From assembly GCF_000819865.1 (NCBI RefSeq), contig NZ_CDDF01000005.1, positions 426,206-490,205 of the forward strand: a stretch of 64,000 nt of DNA. Direction: 5' to 3'. The stretch comes from Aeromonas eucrenophila. Its GTDB lineage: Bacteria > Pseudomonadota > Gammaproteobacteria > Enterobacterales > Aeromonadaceae. This document shows positions 53,796 to 63,481 of this stretch, piece after piece. Position 1 is the stretch's first letter. Every line of letters begins with the position of its first letter. Position numbers and translations under genes: made by a program. A model generated the notes under the pieces. That model had not been told where the DNA came from, ran no database searches, and saw only the letters and a list, made by a program, of their open reading frames with translations.

Positions 53796-56120
53796 ATGAT
53801 CACATTGCTTGTCCTGCTGGTGCTGGCGATAGCCGTCGTGCTCGGCGTGCCCTCCATCCGTAAAAAGGTGGTGACTCGCCCGGTGTTTGGCATCTTCAAG
53901 AAGATCTTGCCGCCGCTGTCGGCCACCGAGCGGGAGGCCATGGAGGCCGGCTCCGTCTGGTGGGATGGCGAGCTATTCCGCGGCAACCCCGACTGGAAAA
54001 AACTGCATGGCTACGGTAAGGCGACCCTGAGTGCCGAGGAGCAGGCCTTCATCGACAATCAGGTCGAGACCCTGCTCGCCATGGTGGACGACTTCAAGAT
54101 CGTCAACGAGACCAAGGATCTGCCGGAGCCCGTGTGGGACTACCTGAAGAAGGAAGGCTTCTTCGCCCTGATCATCCCGAAATCTTACGGCGGCCGCGAG
54201 TTCTCGGCGATTGCCAACTCCACCATAGTCACCCGCATCGCCACCAAGAGCCTGAGCGTGGCGGTCACCGTCATGGTGCCGAACTCCCTCGGCCCGGGTG
54301 AGTTGCTGATGCACTATGGCACCCAGGCCCAGAAGGATTTCTGGCTGCCAGGACTGGCCAATGGCAAGGAAGTACCCTGTTTCGCCCTGACCGGTCCCGA
54401 GGCGGGTTCCGACGCGGGCGCGATTCCGGACAAGGGGATCGTCTGCAAGGGTCTGTACAAGGGTGAGGAAGTGCTCGGCATCCGCCTGAACTGGAACAAG
54501 CGCTACATTACCCTGGCACCGCGTGCCACCGTGCTGGGCCTGGCGTTCAAGATGTACGATCCGGACAAGTTGATGGGTGACAAGGAAGAGCTCGGCATCA
54601 CCTGCGCCCTGATTCCCACCAGCCACCCGGGTGTGCGGGTCGGCGATCGCCACTACCCCATGGGGTTGGCGTTCCTGAACGGCCCTACCTACGGCGAGGA
54701 TGTGTTCATTCCGCTGGACTGGATCATCGGTGGCCCCGAGTTCGCCGGTCGTGGCTGGCGCATGCTGGTCGAATGTCTCTCCGCTGGTCGCGGCATCTCC
54801 CTGCCGGCGCTCGGCACCGCCTGTGGTCACATGGCGAGCCGCACCGTGGGGGCTTACTCCTATGTGCGCAAGCAGTTCGGCATGTCCATCGGCAAGTTCG
54901 AAGGGGTGCAAGAGGCGCTGGCCCGCATCGGTGGCCTGACCTATCAGCTGGAAGGGGCCCGTCGCATGACCGCCGGCTCGCTGGATCTGGGCCAGGCTCC
55001 GGCCATCGTCACCGCGATTTCCAAGTACCACATGACCGAAATGGCGCGCCAGGTCATGGATGATTCCATGGACATCCACGCCGGCCGTGCCATCCAGCTC
55101 GGTCCGAAAAACTACACGGGTTACGCCTACATGGGTATTCCGGTGGCCATCACGGTGGAAGGAGCCAACATTCTGACCCGCAACCTGATGATCTTCGGCC
55201 AGGGGGCGACCCGCTGCCACCCTTACGTGTTCGCTGAGCTGGAGGCTGCGGCCGACACAGACGTGGAGCGCGGCCTCGAGAAGTTTGATGCCCTGCTGAT
55301 GAAGCACATCGCGTTTGGTACCGGCAACTTCTTCGGCGCCCTGTTCCAGGGGCTGACCCTGGGTCAGTTCAACGGCTCCCCGGTGGGTGGCGAAACCGCG
55401 CGCTACTACAAGCAGCTGTCACGCATGAGTAAGGGGCTGGCGCTGTGTGCCGACGTTTCCATGCTGATGCTGGGTGGGGATCTGAAGCGCAAGGAGATGA
55501 TCTCCGCCCGTCTGGGCGACGTGCTGAGTCACCTCTACCTCGCGTCTTCTACCCTCAAGCACTACGAGGATCAGGGCCGCATGGTCTCCGATCTGCCGTT
55601 CGTGCAGTATGCGGTGGAGCGCAACCTCTATCTCATCGGCAAGGCGTTTGAGGGCTTCTTCCAGAACTTCCCGAACAAGGTGGCGGGTGCCGTGCTCAAG
55701 CGGGTAGTGTTCCCGTTCGGCGTCGGTTACAAGATGCCGACCGACGATCGCTGCCACGCCATCTGTCTGGCCATGATGACCCCGGGCGAGTTCCGCGACC
55801 GTCTGACCGCCCTGTGCTATGTGGGCAAGGATGATGCGGATCCGGTTGGTCTGATGGAGCGCGCCTTCCAGGCCATGGTGGCGGTGCAGCCCATCGAGAA
55901 GAAGCTGGTGCAGGCCCAGAAAGAGGGTCGGCTGCCACGCAAGATGGCATTGCCCGAGTTGGTTGCTGCAGCCTTGTCCCAGTCCATCCTCAGCCAGGAT
56001 GAAGCTGGCAAGCTACTGGCTGCCGACGCCCTGCGCTACGAAGCCATTCAGGTGGACAACTTTGCCCCGGGCGAGTTGGAGGGATTGTCTCAACCCGCTC
56101 CTGCGGTGCACGCTGCCTGA
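53796..56120 (+). CDS. fadE: Acyl-CoA dehydrogenase FadE
   Basis: 774 aa, in the class of the large membrane-associated FadE (E. coli 814). N-terminal helix MITLLVLLVLAIAVVLGVPS, then the dehydrogenase core: FALTGPEAGSDAGAIPD, GRGISLPALGTACGHMA, MDIHAGRAIQLGPKNYTG, and a C-terminal FadE-specific extension. It carries out the first oxidation of fatty-acid beta-oxidation at the inner membrane. AAGGA lies upstream, 47 bases after psrA. Confidence 0.95.
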   Translation: MITLLVLLVLAIAVVLGVPSIRKKVVTRPVFGIFKKILPPLSATEREAMEAGSVWWDGELFRGNPDWKKLHGYGKATLSAEEQAFIDNQVETLLAMVDDFKIVNETKDLPEPVWDYLKKEGFFALIIPKSYGGREFSAIANSTIVTRIATKSLSVAVTVMVPNSLGPGELLMHYGTQAQKDFWLPGLANGKEVPCFALTGPEAGSDAGAIPDKGIVCKGLYKGEEVLGIRLNWNKRYITLAPRATVLGLAFKMYDPDKLMGDKEELGITCALIPTSHPGVRVGDRHYPMGLAFLNGPTYGEDVFIPLDWIIGGPEFAGRGWRMLVECLSAGRGISLPALGTACGHMASRTVGAYSYVRKQFGMSIGKFEGVQEALARIGGLTYQLEGARRMTAGSLDLGQAPAIVTAISKYHMTEMARQVMDDSMDIHAGRAIQLGPKNYTGYAYMGIPVAITVEGANILTRNLMIFGQGATRCHPYVFAELEAAADTDVERGLEKFDALLMKHIAFGTGNFFGALFQGLTLGQFNGSPVGGETARYYKQLSRMSKGLALCADVSMLMLGGDLKRKEMISARLGDVLSHLYLASSTLKHYEDQGRMVSDLPFVQYAVERNLYLIGKAFEGFFQNFPNKVAGAVLKRVVFPFGVGYKMPTDDRCHAICLAMMTPGEFRDRLTALCYVGKDDADPVGLMERAFQAMVAVQPIEKKLVQAQKEGRLPRKMALPELVAAALSQSILSQDEAGKLLAADALRYEAIQVDNFAPGELEGLSQPAPAVHAA

Positions 56121-56167
56121 GCTTGAAATAAAGAGCCCTGAAATAGAGCGCTCTGACATGAATAAAA

Positions 56168-56193
56168 AAACCGGCCCAGTGGCCGGTTTTTTT
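56168..56193 (+). terminator. Rho-independent terminator after fadE
   Basis: Stem CCGGCC/GGCCGG with loop CAGT, A run before and T run after. May work in both directions. Confidence 0.88.
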
Positions 56194-56273
56194 ATCGGTA
56201 TATCAAAGAGGTACCGGGCTAAGGCTGATGACGTTGGGCGGCGAGGGGGAATGACGGCGCCGGGATTAACTAT

Positions 56274-56302
56274 AAAAAACGGCTCCCGTGGGAGCCGTTT
56301 TT
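56274..56302 (-). terminator. Rho-independent terminator after pykA
   Basis: Stem CGGCTCC/GGAGCCG with A and T runs on the two sides, 20 bases beyond the pykA stop on the minus strand. Probably bidirectional. Confidence 0.88.
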
Positions 56303-56321
56303 GTCGATGTGACGTCAGTGC

Positions 56322-57761
56322 TTACTCGACCATCATCACCTTGCAGGTGTTGGTACTGCCCACGGTTTCCATCTTGTCGCCATGAGTCAGCAGCACCATG
56401 TCGCCGCTCTGGACCAGGCCCTTGGCCTTGAGTGCGTCCAGCGCCTCGCGGCAGACCTCGTAGACAGGTTTGCTCTCGTCGCCGTCGAACAGCACAGGGG
56501 TGACGCCGCGGTAGAGGTTGGTCCAGGCCAAGGTCTTGTTGTGGGGAGACATGGCGAAGATCGGCAGGCCGGAGCTTATGCGGGACATCAGCAGCGGGGT
56601 GGTGCCGGATTCGGTCAGTGCCACGATCGCCTTGACCCCTTCCAGGTGGTTGGCGGCATACATGGTGGACATGGCCACGGCTTCTTCCACCGAGGTGAAG
56701 GTGTAGTTCATGCGGTGGTTGGAGACGTTCAGGCTGGGGTGCTTCTCGGCGCCCACGCAGACGCTGGCCATGGAGGTCACCGTCTCGATGGGGAACTGGC
56801 CGGCGGCGGTCTCGGCGGAGAGCATCACCGCATCGGTACCATCCAGCACGGCGTTGGCCACGTCCATGACTTCGGCACGGGTCGGCAGCGGAGCGTTGAT
56901 CATGGACTCCATCATCTGGGTAGCGGTGATGACGACGCGGTTCAGACGGCGGGAGTGACGGATCAGCTTCTTCTGCACGCCGACCAGCTCGGGATCGCCG
57001 ATCTCGACGCCCAGATCGCCACGGGCCACCATGACGGCGTCGGAGCCGAGGATGATGTCTTCCATAGCCTCATCGCTGGCAACGGTCTCGGCGCGCTCGA
57101 CCTTGGCCACTATCTTGGCGTTGGAGCCGGCTTCGCGGGCCAACTCGCGGGCGTAGCGCAGATCATCGCCGTTACGGGGGAAGGAGACGGCCAGATAGTC
57201 CACGTTCATGCGGGCTGCAGTCTTGATGTCTTCCTTGTCCTTCTCGGTCAGGGCCGGGGCGGAGAGACCGCCGCCTTTCTTGTTGATGCCCTTGTTGTTG
57301 GACAGGGGGCCGGCGACGGTGACGCTGGTGTGAATGCGGGTGCCTTCGACCTGCTCGACTTTGAGCTGTACGCGACCGTCGTCCAGCAGCAGGATGTCGC
57401 CGGGGACCACGTCATTGGGCAGGCTCTTGTAGTCGATGCCGACCTGCTCCTGGCAGCCTTCGCCCTTGCCGAGGGCGGCGTCGAGCACGAACTTGTCACC
57501 GATGGCCAGGTAGATCTTGCCATCCTTGAAGGTGGAAACGCGGATCTTGGGGCCTTGCAGATCGCCCATGATGGCAACGTGGCGGCCGAGCTTGGCGGCG
57601 ATTTCACGCACCTGATTGGCGCGCAGGATATGATCTTCAGGAGTGCCGTGAGAGAAGTTCATCCGCACCATGTCGGCACCGGCGCGGATGATCCCCTCGA
57701 GGATGCCGTCGCGATCGGTGGCTGGACCCAGTGTGGTTACAATCTTTGTACGTCTTGGCAT
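56322..57761 (-). CDS. pykA: Pyruvate kinase (type II, PykA)
   Basis: 479 aa, E. coli PykA has 480. [16 protein letters not shown] at the start, [17 protein letters not shown], the phosphate/metal site [13 protein letters not shown] and [44 protein letters not shown]. Converts phosphoenolpyruvate and ADP to pyruvate and ATP. A HexR-type box upstream suggests control by the neighbouring hexR. Confidence 0.96.
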   Translation of the reverse strand: MPRRTKIVTTLGPATDRDGILEGIIRAGADMVRMNFSHGTPEDHILRANQVREIAAKLGRHVAIMGDLQGPKIRVSTFKDGKIYLAIGDKFVLDAALGKGEGCQEQVGIDYKSLPNDVVPGDILLLDDGRVQLKVEQVEGTRIHTSVTVAGPLSNNKGINKKGGGLSAPALTEKDKEDIKTAARMNVDYLAVSFPRNGDDLRYARELAREAGSNAKIVAKVERAETVASDEAMEDIILGSDAVMVARGDLGVEIGDPELVGVQKKLIRHSRRLNRVVITATQMMESMINAPLPTRAEVMDVANAVLDGTDAVMLSAETAAGQFPIETVTSMASVCVGAEKHPSLNVSNHRMNYTFTSVEEAVAMSTMYAANHLEGVKAIVALTESGTTPLLMSRISSGLPIFAMSPHNKTLAWTNLYRGVTPVLFDGDESKPVYEVCREALDALKAKGLVQSGDMVLLTHGDKMETVGSTNTCKVMMVE

Positions 57762-57855
57762 GAAAGACTCCGGTATGAAGTTGATATGACTTGAAATTCT
57801 GCCCCGTCAAGCGTGTGGGATTGGCGTCCGCTTGCAGGCCATCTGGGTGGCCTTA

Positions 57856-57870
57856 TGTTATTAAATTACA
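57856..57870. promoter_or_regulatory. HexR box upstream of pykA
   Basis: TGTTATTAAATTACA differs at one position from the HexR consensus TGTAATTAAATTACA known from proteobacteria. It lies in the hexR-pykA gap, 95 bases before the pykA start. Confidence 0.8.
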
Positions 57871-57924
57871 ATACTACACCAAGCCAAGTGGCATAGACAG
57901 TCGGGGGGACTGGCCCCCGGCTGG

Positions 57925-58779
57925 TCAGGAATTGTGCGGGGTATCGAAGCGGGATTCGCGCAAACCTTCTTTGACTTTCTTCAGGTTTTCGCGAAATTTC
58001 ATGCCACGGCGCAGGGTAAAACCGGTCGCCAACACATCTACCAGGGCCAGCTGGGCGATGCGGGAGGCCATCGGCATATAGACGTCGGTGTCTTCCGGCA
58101 CATCCATGGAGAGCACCAGGTTGCACTCGCGCGCCAGGGGGGAATCCTTGGCTGTCATGCCGATCACGGTGGCATCGTTTTCACGGGCCAGTGCGGCGAT
58201 CTCGACCAGCGCCTTGGTGCGACCGGTGTGGGAGATCAGCACCACCACGTCCCCTTCGCTGCTGTTGATGCAGCTCATGCGCATCATGACGATGTCGTCG
58301 AAGCTCACCACCGGAATGTTGAAGCGGAAGAATTTGTTCTGGGCATCGCGGGCCACGGCCGAGGAGGCGCCGAGGCCGAAGAAGCTGATCTTCTTGGACT
58401 GGGTCAGGATGTCGACGCAGCGATTAATGGCGGAGATGTCCAAGCTGTTCTTGGCGGCATCCAGACAGGCCATGGTGGATTCGAAGATCTTGGCGGTGTA
58501 GGTGTCGGGACCGTCTTCGGCTTCCACGTGGCGATTCACATAGGGCGTGCCGTTGGCCAGGCTCTGGGCCAGGTGCAGTTTGAAGTCGGGGAAGCCCTTG
58601 GTATCGAGGCGGCGGCAGAAGCGATTGACGGTCGGTTCGCTGACGTCGGCCATCTTGGCGAGGGTGGCAATACTGGAGTGAATAGCGGTCTGGGGCGACG
58701 CCAAGATCACTTCAGCCACTTTACGCTCTGATTTACTGAAACTTTCCAAATTGTTCGTAATTTTATCGAGGGTATTCAT
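57925..58779 (-). CDS. hexR: RpiR-family transcriptional regulator HexR
   Basis: 284 aa. N-terminal RpiR HTH (SKSERKVAEVILASPQTAIHSSIATLAKMADVSEPTVNRFCRRL) and C-terminal SIS domain (ISFFGLGASSAVARDAQNKFFRF, DVVVLISHTGRTKALVE). HexR controls central carbon genes and is released by 2-keto-3-deoxy-6-phosphogluconate. The start MNTLDKITNN matches E. coli; the preceding codons also read MVM. It lies between pykA and divergent glk, both carbon genes. Confidence 0.95.
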   Translation of the reverse strand: MNTLDKITNNLESFSKSERKVAEVILASPQTAIHSSIATLAKMADVSEPTVNRFCRRLDTKGFPDFKLHLAQSLANGTPYVNRHVEAEDGPDTYTAKIFESTMACLDAAKNSLDISAINRCVDILTQSKKISFFGLGASSAVARDAQNKFFRFNIPVVSFDDIVMMRMSCINSSEGDVVVLISHTGRTKALVEIAALARENDATVIGMTAKDSPLARECNLVLSMDVPEDTDVYMPMASRIAQLALVDVLATGFTLRRGMKFRENLKKVKEGLRESRFDTPHNS

Positions 58780-59127
58780 CATTACCACCAGGCATTTTTG
58801 TAATTTAACTTCAGTGTCTGTGCACTAAGTTCACAGCTCAAGCAGGTTTCCAATCAACTTGATGACTATACAAGACAAGCGCTTATCGGAACTAATCTCG
58901 GCCCCATAAAGTATGACTCATGTCTAATTATTTCGTATTTTTGGTTACAAACTTCCATTCGCCCTCTGAAAACGCTTACAAATGTTGCAAAGCAACAACA
59001 CTGTGAGCGGGCGCACAGTTGCATCCATCAAACGCGCGGCCGGGTCCTGGGCTCGGGTAGAATCTTTGCCAAATAATAATGTCGGGACGGTAAGGGCCGC
59101 CCCGAGTCGGTAACGAAGGAGTTTGTT
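58780..59127. promoter_or_regulatory. hexR-glk divergent promoter region with a HexR-like box
   Basis: A 12-of-15 match to the HexR consensus (TGTAATTTAACTTCA) is at 58799-58813, 20 bases before hexR, suggesting autoregulation. AAGGAG precedes glk. No other element was identified in the 350 bases. Confidence 0.55.
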
Positions 59128-60096
59128 ATGCAGCATACCCATGCGCTGGTCGGCGACGTCGGCGGCACCAATGCTCGGCTGGCCCTCTGTGAGTTGGCAA
59201 GCGGCACCATTTCCCAGGCAAAGACCTATTCCGGCCTGGCCCATCCCAGCCTGGAAGCCGTGGTGCGCCTCTATTTAGAGGAGCACAACACCGAGGTAAG
59301 CGAGGCCTGCATCGCCATCGCCTGCCCGATCAACGGCGACTGGGTCGCCATGACCAATCACAGCTGGGAGTTCTCCATCCGCGAGATGCAGGCCAATCTG
59401 GGCCTGACCCGGCTGCAAGTCATCAACGATTTCACCGCCGTCTCCATGGCGGTACCCGTGCTGGGTGAGGGTGATCGCATCCAGCTGGGTGGCACAGCCC
59501 CGGTGGCGGGTAAACCTATCGCCATCTACGGGGCCGGTACCGGCCTCGGCGTTGCTCACCTGGTACAGGCCGGGGATCTGTGGCTGAGCCTGCCGGGCGA
59601 GGGTGGCCACGTGGATTTCGCCGCCAACAGCGAGGAAGAGGATGCGGTGCTGCAGGTGATGCGCGCCGAGTTGGGCCATGTCTCGGCGGAACGGCTGCTC
59701 TCGGGCCCGGGTCTGGTCAACATCTACCGTGGTCTGGTGAAATCCGATGGCCGTGAACCCGAGACCTTTGCCCCCAAAGACATCACCGAGCGAGCGCTGG
59801 CGGGATCCTGCCTCGACTGCCGTCGTACCCTGAGCCTGTTCTGCGTGCTGATGGGACGTTTTGCCGGCAATCTGGCGCTCAACATGGGTACCTTTGGTGG
59901 CGTTTATATCGCCGGTGGCATAGTGCCGCGTTTCCAGGAGTTCTTCCTCGGCTCGGGCTTCCGGGTCGCCTTCGAGGACAAGGGGCGCTTCAAACCCTAT
60001 TTGAAAGATATCCCTGTATTCCTCATCACTCACGAGGGGCCTGGCCTGCTCGGTGCCGGTGCTTATCTGCGTCAATCCCTCGGGATCCGACTCTGA
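59128..60096 (+). CDS. glk: Glucokinase
   Basis: 322 aa (E. coli 321). ATP-binding [17 protein letters not shown], sugar-site [15 protein letters not shown], and the Glk-type [12 protein letters not shown] and [11 protein letters not shown]. Phosphorylates glucose to glucose-6-phosphate in the cytosol. Divergent from hexR. Confidence 0.96.
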   Translation: MQHTHALVGDVGGTNARLALCELASGTISQAKTYSGLAHPSLEAVVRLYLEEHNTEVSEACIAIACPINGDWVAMTNHSWEFSIREMQANLGLTRLQVINDFTAVSMAVPVLGEGDRIQLGGTAPVAGKPIAIYGAGTGLGVAHLVQAGDLWLSLPGEGGHVDFAANSEEEDAVLQVMRAELGHVSAERLLSGPGLVNIYRGLVKSDGREPETFAPKDITERALAGSCLDCRRTLSLFCVLMGRFAGNLALNMGTFGGVYIAGGIVPRFQEFFLGSGFRVAFEDKGRFKPYLKDIPVFLITHEGPGLLGAGAYLRQSLGIRL

Positions 60097-60255
60097 CATC
60101 AGGCAGGGAAAACGATTTCAGCCTGGTTCAGTCCCGATTCAGTGAGCATGGCGTAAAGTGAACTCACGTACTCAAGAGGACAGGGCTTCATAAGGAATTG
60201 GAACCGGTCTTCATCCGCTGGGTGCGATTGTCACCTGACAAGCCTGAACTGTTTC

Positions 60256-60280
60256 ACCGGCCCTCGCGGCCGGTTTTTTT
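60256..60280 (+). terminator. Rho-independent terminator after glk
   Basis: Stem ACCGGCC/GGCCGGT with loop CTCGC, followed by seven T. It lies ~160 bases after the glk stop. The rest of the 60097-60648 gap holds no recognised gene. Confidence 0.88.
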
Positions 60281-60648
60281 ATCTCCTTTTGCCAGGCGGC
60301 TCTCCTCCATGCCTCGTTTCCTATCTCAATATTCCTCGTTAATGCAGGAAGAGGTTGCTCCCTCAAGCGTTGCCATTCAGCCGTCGATGATCCCCAGCCG
60401 CGATCTTACAAATCTGCCCACGAGTACAGTCCCTGTGCCAATAAACAACGCAGAGAGTGTCTGATGAAGGGATAAATAGGTGCTGACTACGAACGGATGC
60501 GGCAGGTCCTGTTACCTTGGGGTGGTGGTGAGGGTAGAAAGAGACGGGTGGGGCTAGGGAAGGCTTGTCGGAGCGGCATGCTCTCAGAGGTATATTCCGC
60601 GGTAACTCAATGGTGCCCGCCCAGGCTGGCTAGGCGGGTACTCATGGT

Positions 60649-62019
60649 TCAGGGGAGGGTCATCTGGAATCTGGCTCCGCCGAGTGGAGATTCATCCACC
60701 CGAATGTCACCGCCATAGCTGTGCACTATCTCGGTCACCACCGCGAGGCCTATGCCCTGACCGGGGGAGCTGTCAGCCCGGACTCCGCGCTGGAAGATCT
60801 GTTCTGACTTGCCGGGCGCGATGCCGGGGCCGTCGTCTTCCACCACGATGAGCAGACCGCTGCCCTGACGATGCACACGCACCTGGATTTCGCTGATGGC
60901 AAACTTGCAGGCGTTATCGAGCAGGTTACCCATCAGCTCCATCAGGTCACCCTGCTCGCCATGGAAGAAGACATCGTCATCGAACTGGAAACCTGTCTGT
61001 AGCTTCTTGTGGCGATAGACCTTGGCGAGGCTCGCCAGCAGTTTCTCGATGAGCGGAACCGGCTCGGTACCCTTGCTGGCGAGGCGTTTGCGGCCGGTGA
61101 CGGCACGGCGTAGCTGGTACTGGATGATCTGATCCATGGTGGTGATCTGTTCATTGATGTTGTCATGGATGTCATGGCCGAGCTTGAGCTCCTGCGCCGT
61201 GATCTGGATGAGAGCCAGCCGAGTTTTCAGACTGTGGGCCAGATCGTTCAGTGCATGCTGGTAGCGCTGAGTTTGCTGGCGCTCGTTCTCCAGCAACTGG
61301 TTGACCGATTCGGTCAATGGCGTCAGTTCCCGCTCGTAGTCGCTGGAGAGTGCCTCGCGTTTGCCAGCCCGGATGTCGTCTATCTGTCGCGCCATGGTAC
61401 GCAACGAGGAGAGGCTCCAGAAGCTGGTCAGCAGCAGCAGGGCGCCAAGCAGGCAGTAAGAAAGCAGCGCTTGGCGAATGCACTGGTAGAGATATTCCCG
61501 GGTCTGTAGCTGGTAGCGCTTGGCCGAGTCAACCATCACCACGTAATAAGTGGTGGGGCCATCGCCGTGATTGCGCAAGAAACGCAGGCTGTAGATGAAA
61601 TAGCTCTCACCGTTCTTGATGGTATGCAACTTGAAGAAGTAGTCCTGATCCAGGCCACCGAGGTACTTCATCAGATCCCGACAGATGGTCTCCTTGATGG
61701 TGATCACTTCCGGCATATGCAGGCTGGACCAGCTCAGTTCGCCATCTGCCCGGCAGATCAGGGTATCGAGATTGGGATCGATGGCATCCGGTGTGATGTT
61801 GCTGAGATCGGTGATGGCGTGGGGATCCGGCTGCTTGGAGGAGAACAGCTTGGAGAGGTTCTCCTGCATGCGGGTACTGGCCTTCTGGGCCTGCTCCTCG
61901 GTGTGACCCAGGTAGAGGATATAGACGGAGAAGGCCATGATGATGGCGATGACCAGCATGGCACTCAGCATCAGCTTGAGATGGAGAGAGTTGCGGATCA
62001 GGTGCATAGGACTCTTCAT
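60649..62019 (-). CDS. phoQ: PhoQ-like sensor histidine kinase
   Basis: 456 aa. Two transmembrane helices (LMLSAMLVIAIIMAFSVYILYLG near the N terminus; ALLSYCLLGALLLLTSFWSL at ~190) flank a periplasmic sensor of ~130 residues. The phospho-acceptor His is in LNDLAHSLKTRLALIQ, very like PhoQ's LTDLTHSLKTPLAVLQ. N, G1 and G2 boxes: LMGNLLDNACKFA, VVEDDGPGIA, GQGIGLAV. A GTG at 62028 is an alternative start. It follows the regulator gene by 19 bases. Confidence 0.88.
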   Translation of the reverse strand: MKSPMHLIRNSLHLKLMLSAMLVIAIIMAFSVYILYLGHTEEQAQKASTRMQENLSKLFSSKQPDPHAITDLSNITPDAIDPNLDTLICRADGELSWSSLHMPEVITIKETICRDLMKYLGGLDQDYFFKLHTIKNGESYFIYSLRFLRNHGDGPTTYYVVMVDSAKRYQLQTREYLYQCIRQALLSYCLLGALLLLTSFWSLSSLRTMARQIDDIRAGKREALSSDYERELTPLTESVNQLLENERQQTQRYQHALNDLAHSLKTRLALIQITAQELKLGHDIHDNINEQITTMDQIIQYQLRRAVTGRKRLASKGTEPVPLIEKLLASLAKVYRHKKLQTGFQFDDDVFFHGEQGDLMELMGNLLDNACKFAISEIQVRVHRQGSGLLIVVEDDGPGIAPGKSEQIFQRGVRADSSPGQGIGLAVVTEIVHSYGGDIRVDESPLGGARFQMTLP

Positions 62020-62038
62020 GGTGGTCACTGCGGCAGGA

Positions 62039-62713
62039 TCAGCTGCACGAGAGATTGAAGATATAACCCTGGCGACGAATGGTAGAGATGGGTGATACCA
62101 ATCCTTCCGGGTCCAGTTTTTTGCGCAGCCGGCTCACCATGACTTCGATAGTATTCGGATCCCCTTCGCCATCGCCGTAGAGCTGGTCCAGTAGTTGCTG
62201 TTTGGAGACCACTTGACGGGCATTGCGCATCAGGTACTCCAGGATGAGGTATTCGAAGCTGGTGAGCACAGTGACTTCGCCCGCGATGGTGAGCTCTTTG
62301 CGGGACAGATCGAGCTCGTAGTCACCCGCTTTTACTTTGGGTGAAATAAAGCCGGCACTGCGACGCACCAGGGCATTGAGGCGAGCAAGCAGCTCGTCTT
62401 TCTGGAAGGGTTTGACCAGGTAATCATCGGCACCGGCCTCCAGGCCTTCTACCTTGTCCTGCCAGTTGCCACGTGCGGTCAGCACTATGATGGGGAAGGG
62501 GATCTGCTGCTCTCTCAGCTGGCTGATGAGCTGCAGGCCGTCCATGTCCGGCAGGCCGAGATCGATGATGGCCACGTCGATGGGATAGTCGCGAGCATAG
62601 TGCAGTGCGACCAAAGCACTGTCCGTGCTGTGGACCTGATTCTGGGCCTCGGTCAACAGCGTGGTGAGATGATGATTGAGCAGCTTGTCGTCTTCGACCA
62701 AAAGAATTTTCAT
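62039..62713 (-). CDS. phoP: PhoP-like OmpR-family response regulator
   Basis: 224 aa. Receiver domain with acidic pocket (LLVEDD), phospho-Asp in VAIIDLGLPDMDG and Lys in DYLVKPF. C-terminal winged helix (LTSFEYLILEYLMRNARQVVSKQQLLDQLYGDGEGDPNTIEVMVSRLRKKLDPEG). TARGNWQDKVEGLEAGADDY matches PhoP. The start MKILLVEDD at 62713 lacks a good Shine-Dalgarno; ATGs up to 62722 are possible. It is the first gene of the pair. Confidence 0.9.
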   Translation of the reverse strand: MKILLVEDDKLLNHHLTTLLTEAQNQVHSTDSALVALHYARDYPIDVAIIDLGLPDMDGLQLISQLREQQIPFPIIVLTARGNWQDKVEGLEAGADDYLVKPFQKDELLARLNALVRRSAGFISPKVKAGDYELDLSRKELTIAGEVTVLTSFEYLILEYLMRNARQVVSKQQLLDQLYGDGEGDPNTIEVMVSRLRKKLDPEGLVSPISTIRRQGYIFNLSCS

Positions 62714-63370
62714 AAGATGCATGATGATGAGGGTCCAGGCTGTCAATTAGAGGGTGTATGGGGAGGAGAGTCAATGTGGATCCTACACAGAGCCCCCTGT
62801 ATCGAGACTGAATCGCATATTCCTTATTTCCTGAGGGTTTCCTTGAGCAAGTGTGTACGGCCAATGCGTGTCCATTTGACGGATGCTCTAGGGGCTAATC
62901 TGGTGCCGTAGGCCTCTGCTCCGTCCTCTTCGGAGGGCGATTACGACTAATATGATCGCACCGAAAGGTTGAACACCTGTTTAGAGGCTCATGATGACAA
63001 GCCACCATGTGTTCAGAAAACATTCTGAACACATAAAATCCTTATCTATAACCATATAAAAGGGAAAGGTTTTCTTTATACTCAGCTAACTTTACCCAAA
63101 AATGGTTGAGGAGTACCTCATATGATGAGTCCTTTAAGGGGCTCGTTTGAGGTGGTTTTTTTTCCATGTTTTGACTGTTCATTCTCGGGGGAAGCGAGAT
63201 AGAATCGGGCGCGAATCGGGTATAGGGCTTTAAATGCCCAAGATGTGAACAATGCATGCTCTTGGAATGCCCAGATGTGCAACGTGATTTGACGTTATTG
63301 TTACGCATCAATCAATACAAGAAGCTGGAGGATATGATGACCAACAGCGCGCACAATCAGGTTAAAAGCA
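62714..63370. other. Intergenic stretch upstream of the polysaccharide cluster
   Basis: About 650 AT-richer bases between phoP and the JUMPStart element. No coding frame with family features. It should contain the phoP promoter (minus) and the promoter of the long untranslated leader of the rmlB operon (plus). Neither could be placed. Confidence 0.5.
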
Positions 63371-63407
63371 GCATATTGGGGGCTGTAACTCAGGGGCGGT
63401 AGCCTGC
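63371..63407 (+). promoter_or_regulatory. JUMPStart element with ops site
   Basis: The stretch contains CAGCATATTGGGGGCTG and then the ops core GGCGGTAGCCTG at 63395-63406. This is the conserved leader of O-antigen, capsule and LPS operons where RfaH is loaded onto paused RNA polymerase. It lies 75 bases before rmlB. Confidence 0.92.
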
Positions 63408-63481
63408 ATTTTTGCCATGTTCGGGGTTATCTGATTATCTCCCTTATTCAATTATCTTCATTTGCTAGAGTACCTATCTAT

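Noticed and set aside
56382-57794. 470-codon plus-strand frame opposite pykA
   Set aside because: Low-complexity His/Gly/Asp-rich product typical of antisense frames; pykA on the other strand is unmistakable.
63042-63311. 89-codon minus-strand frame between phoP and rmlB
   Set aside because: No ribosome site or recognised domain, odd composition; more likely chance in an AT-rich gap.
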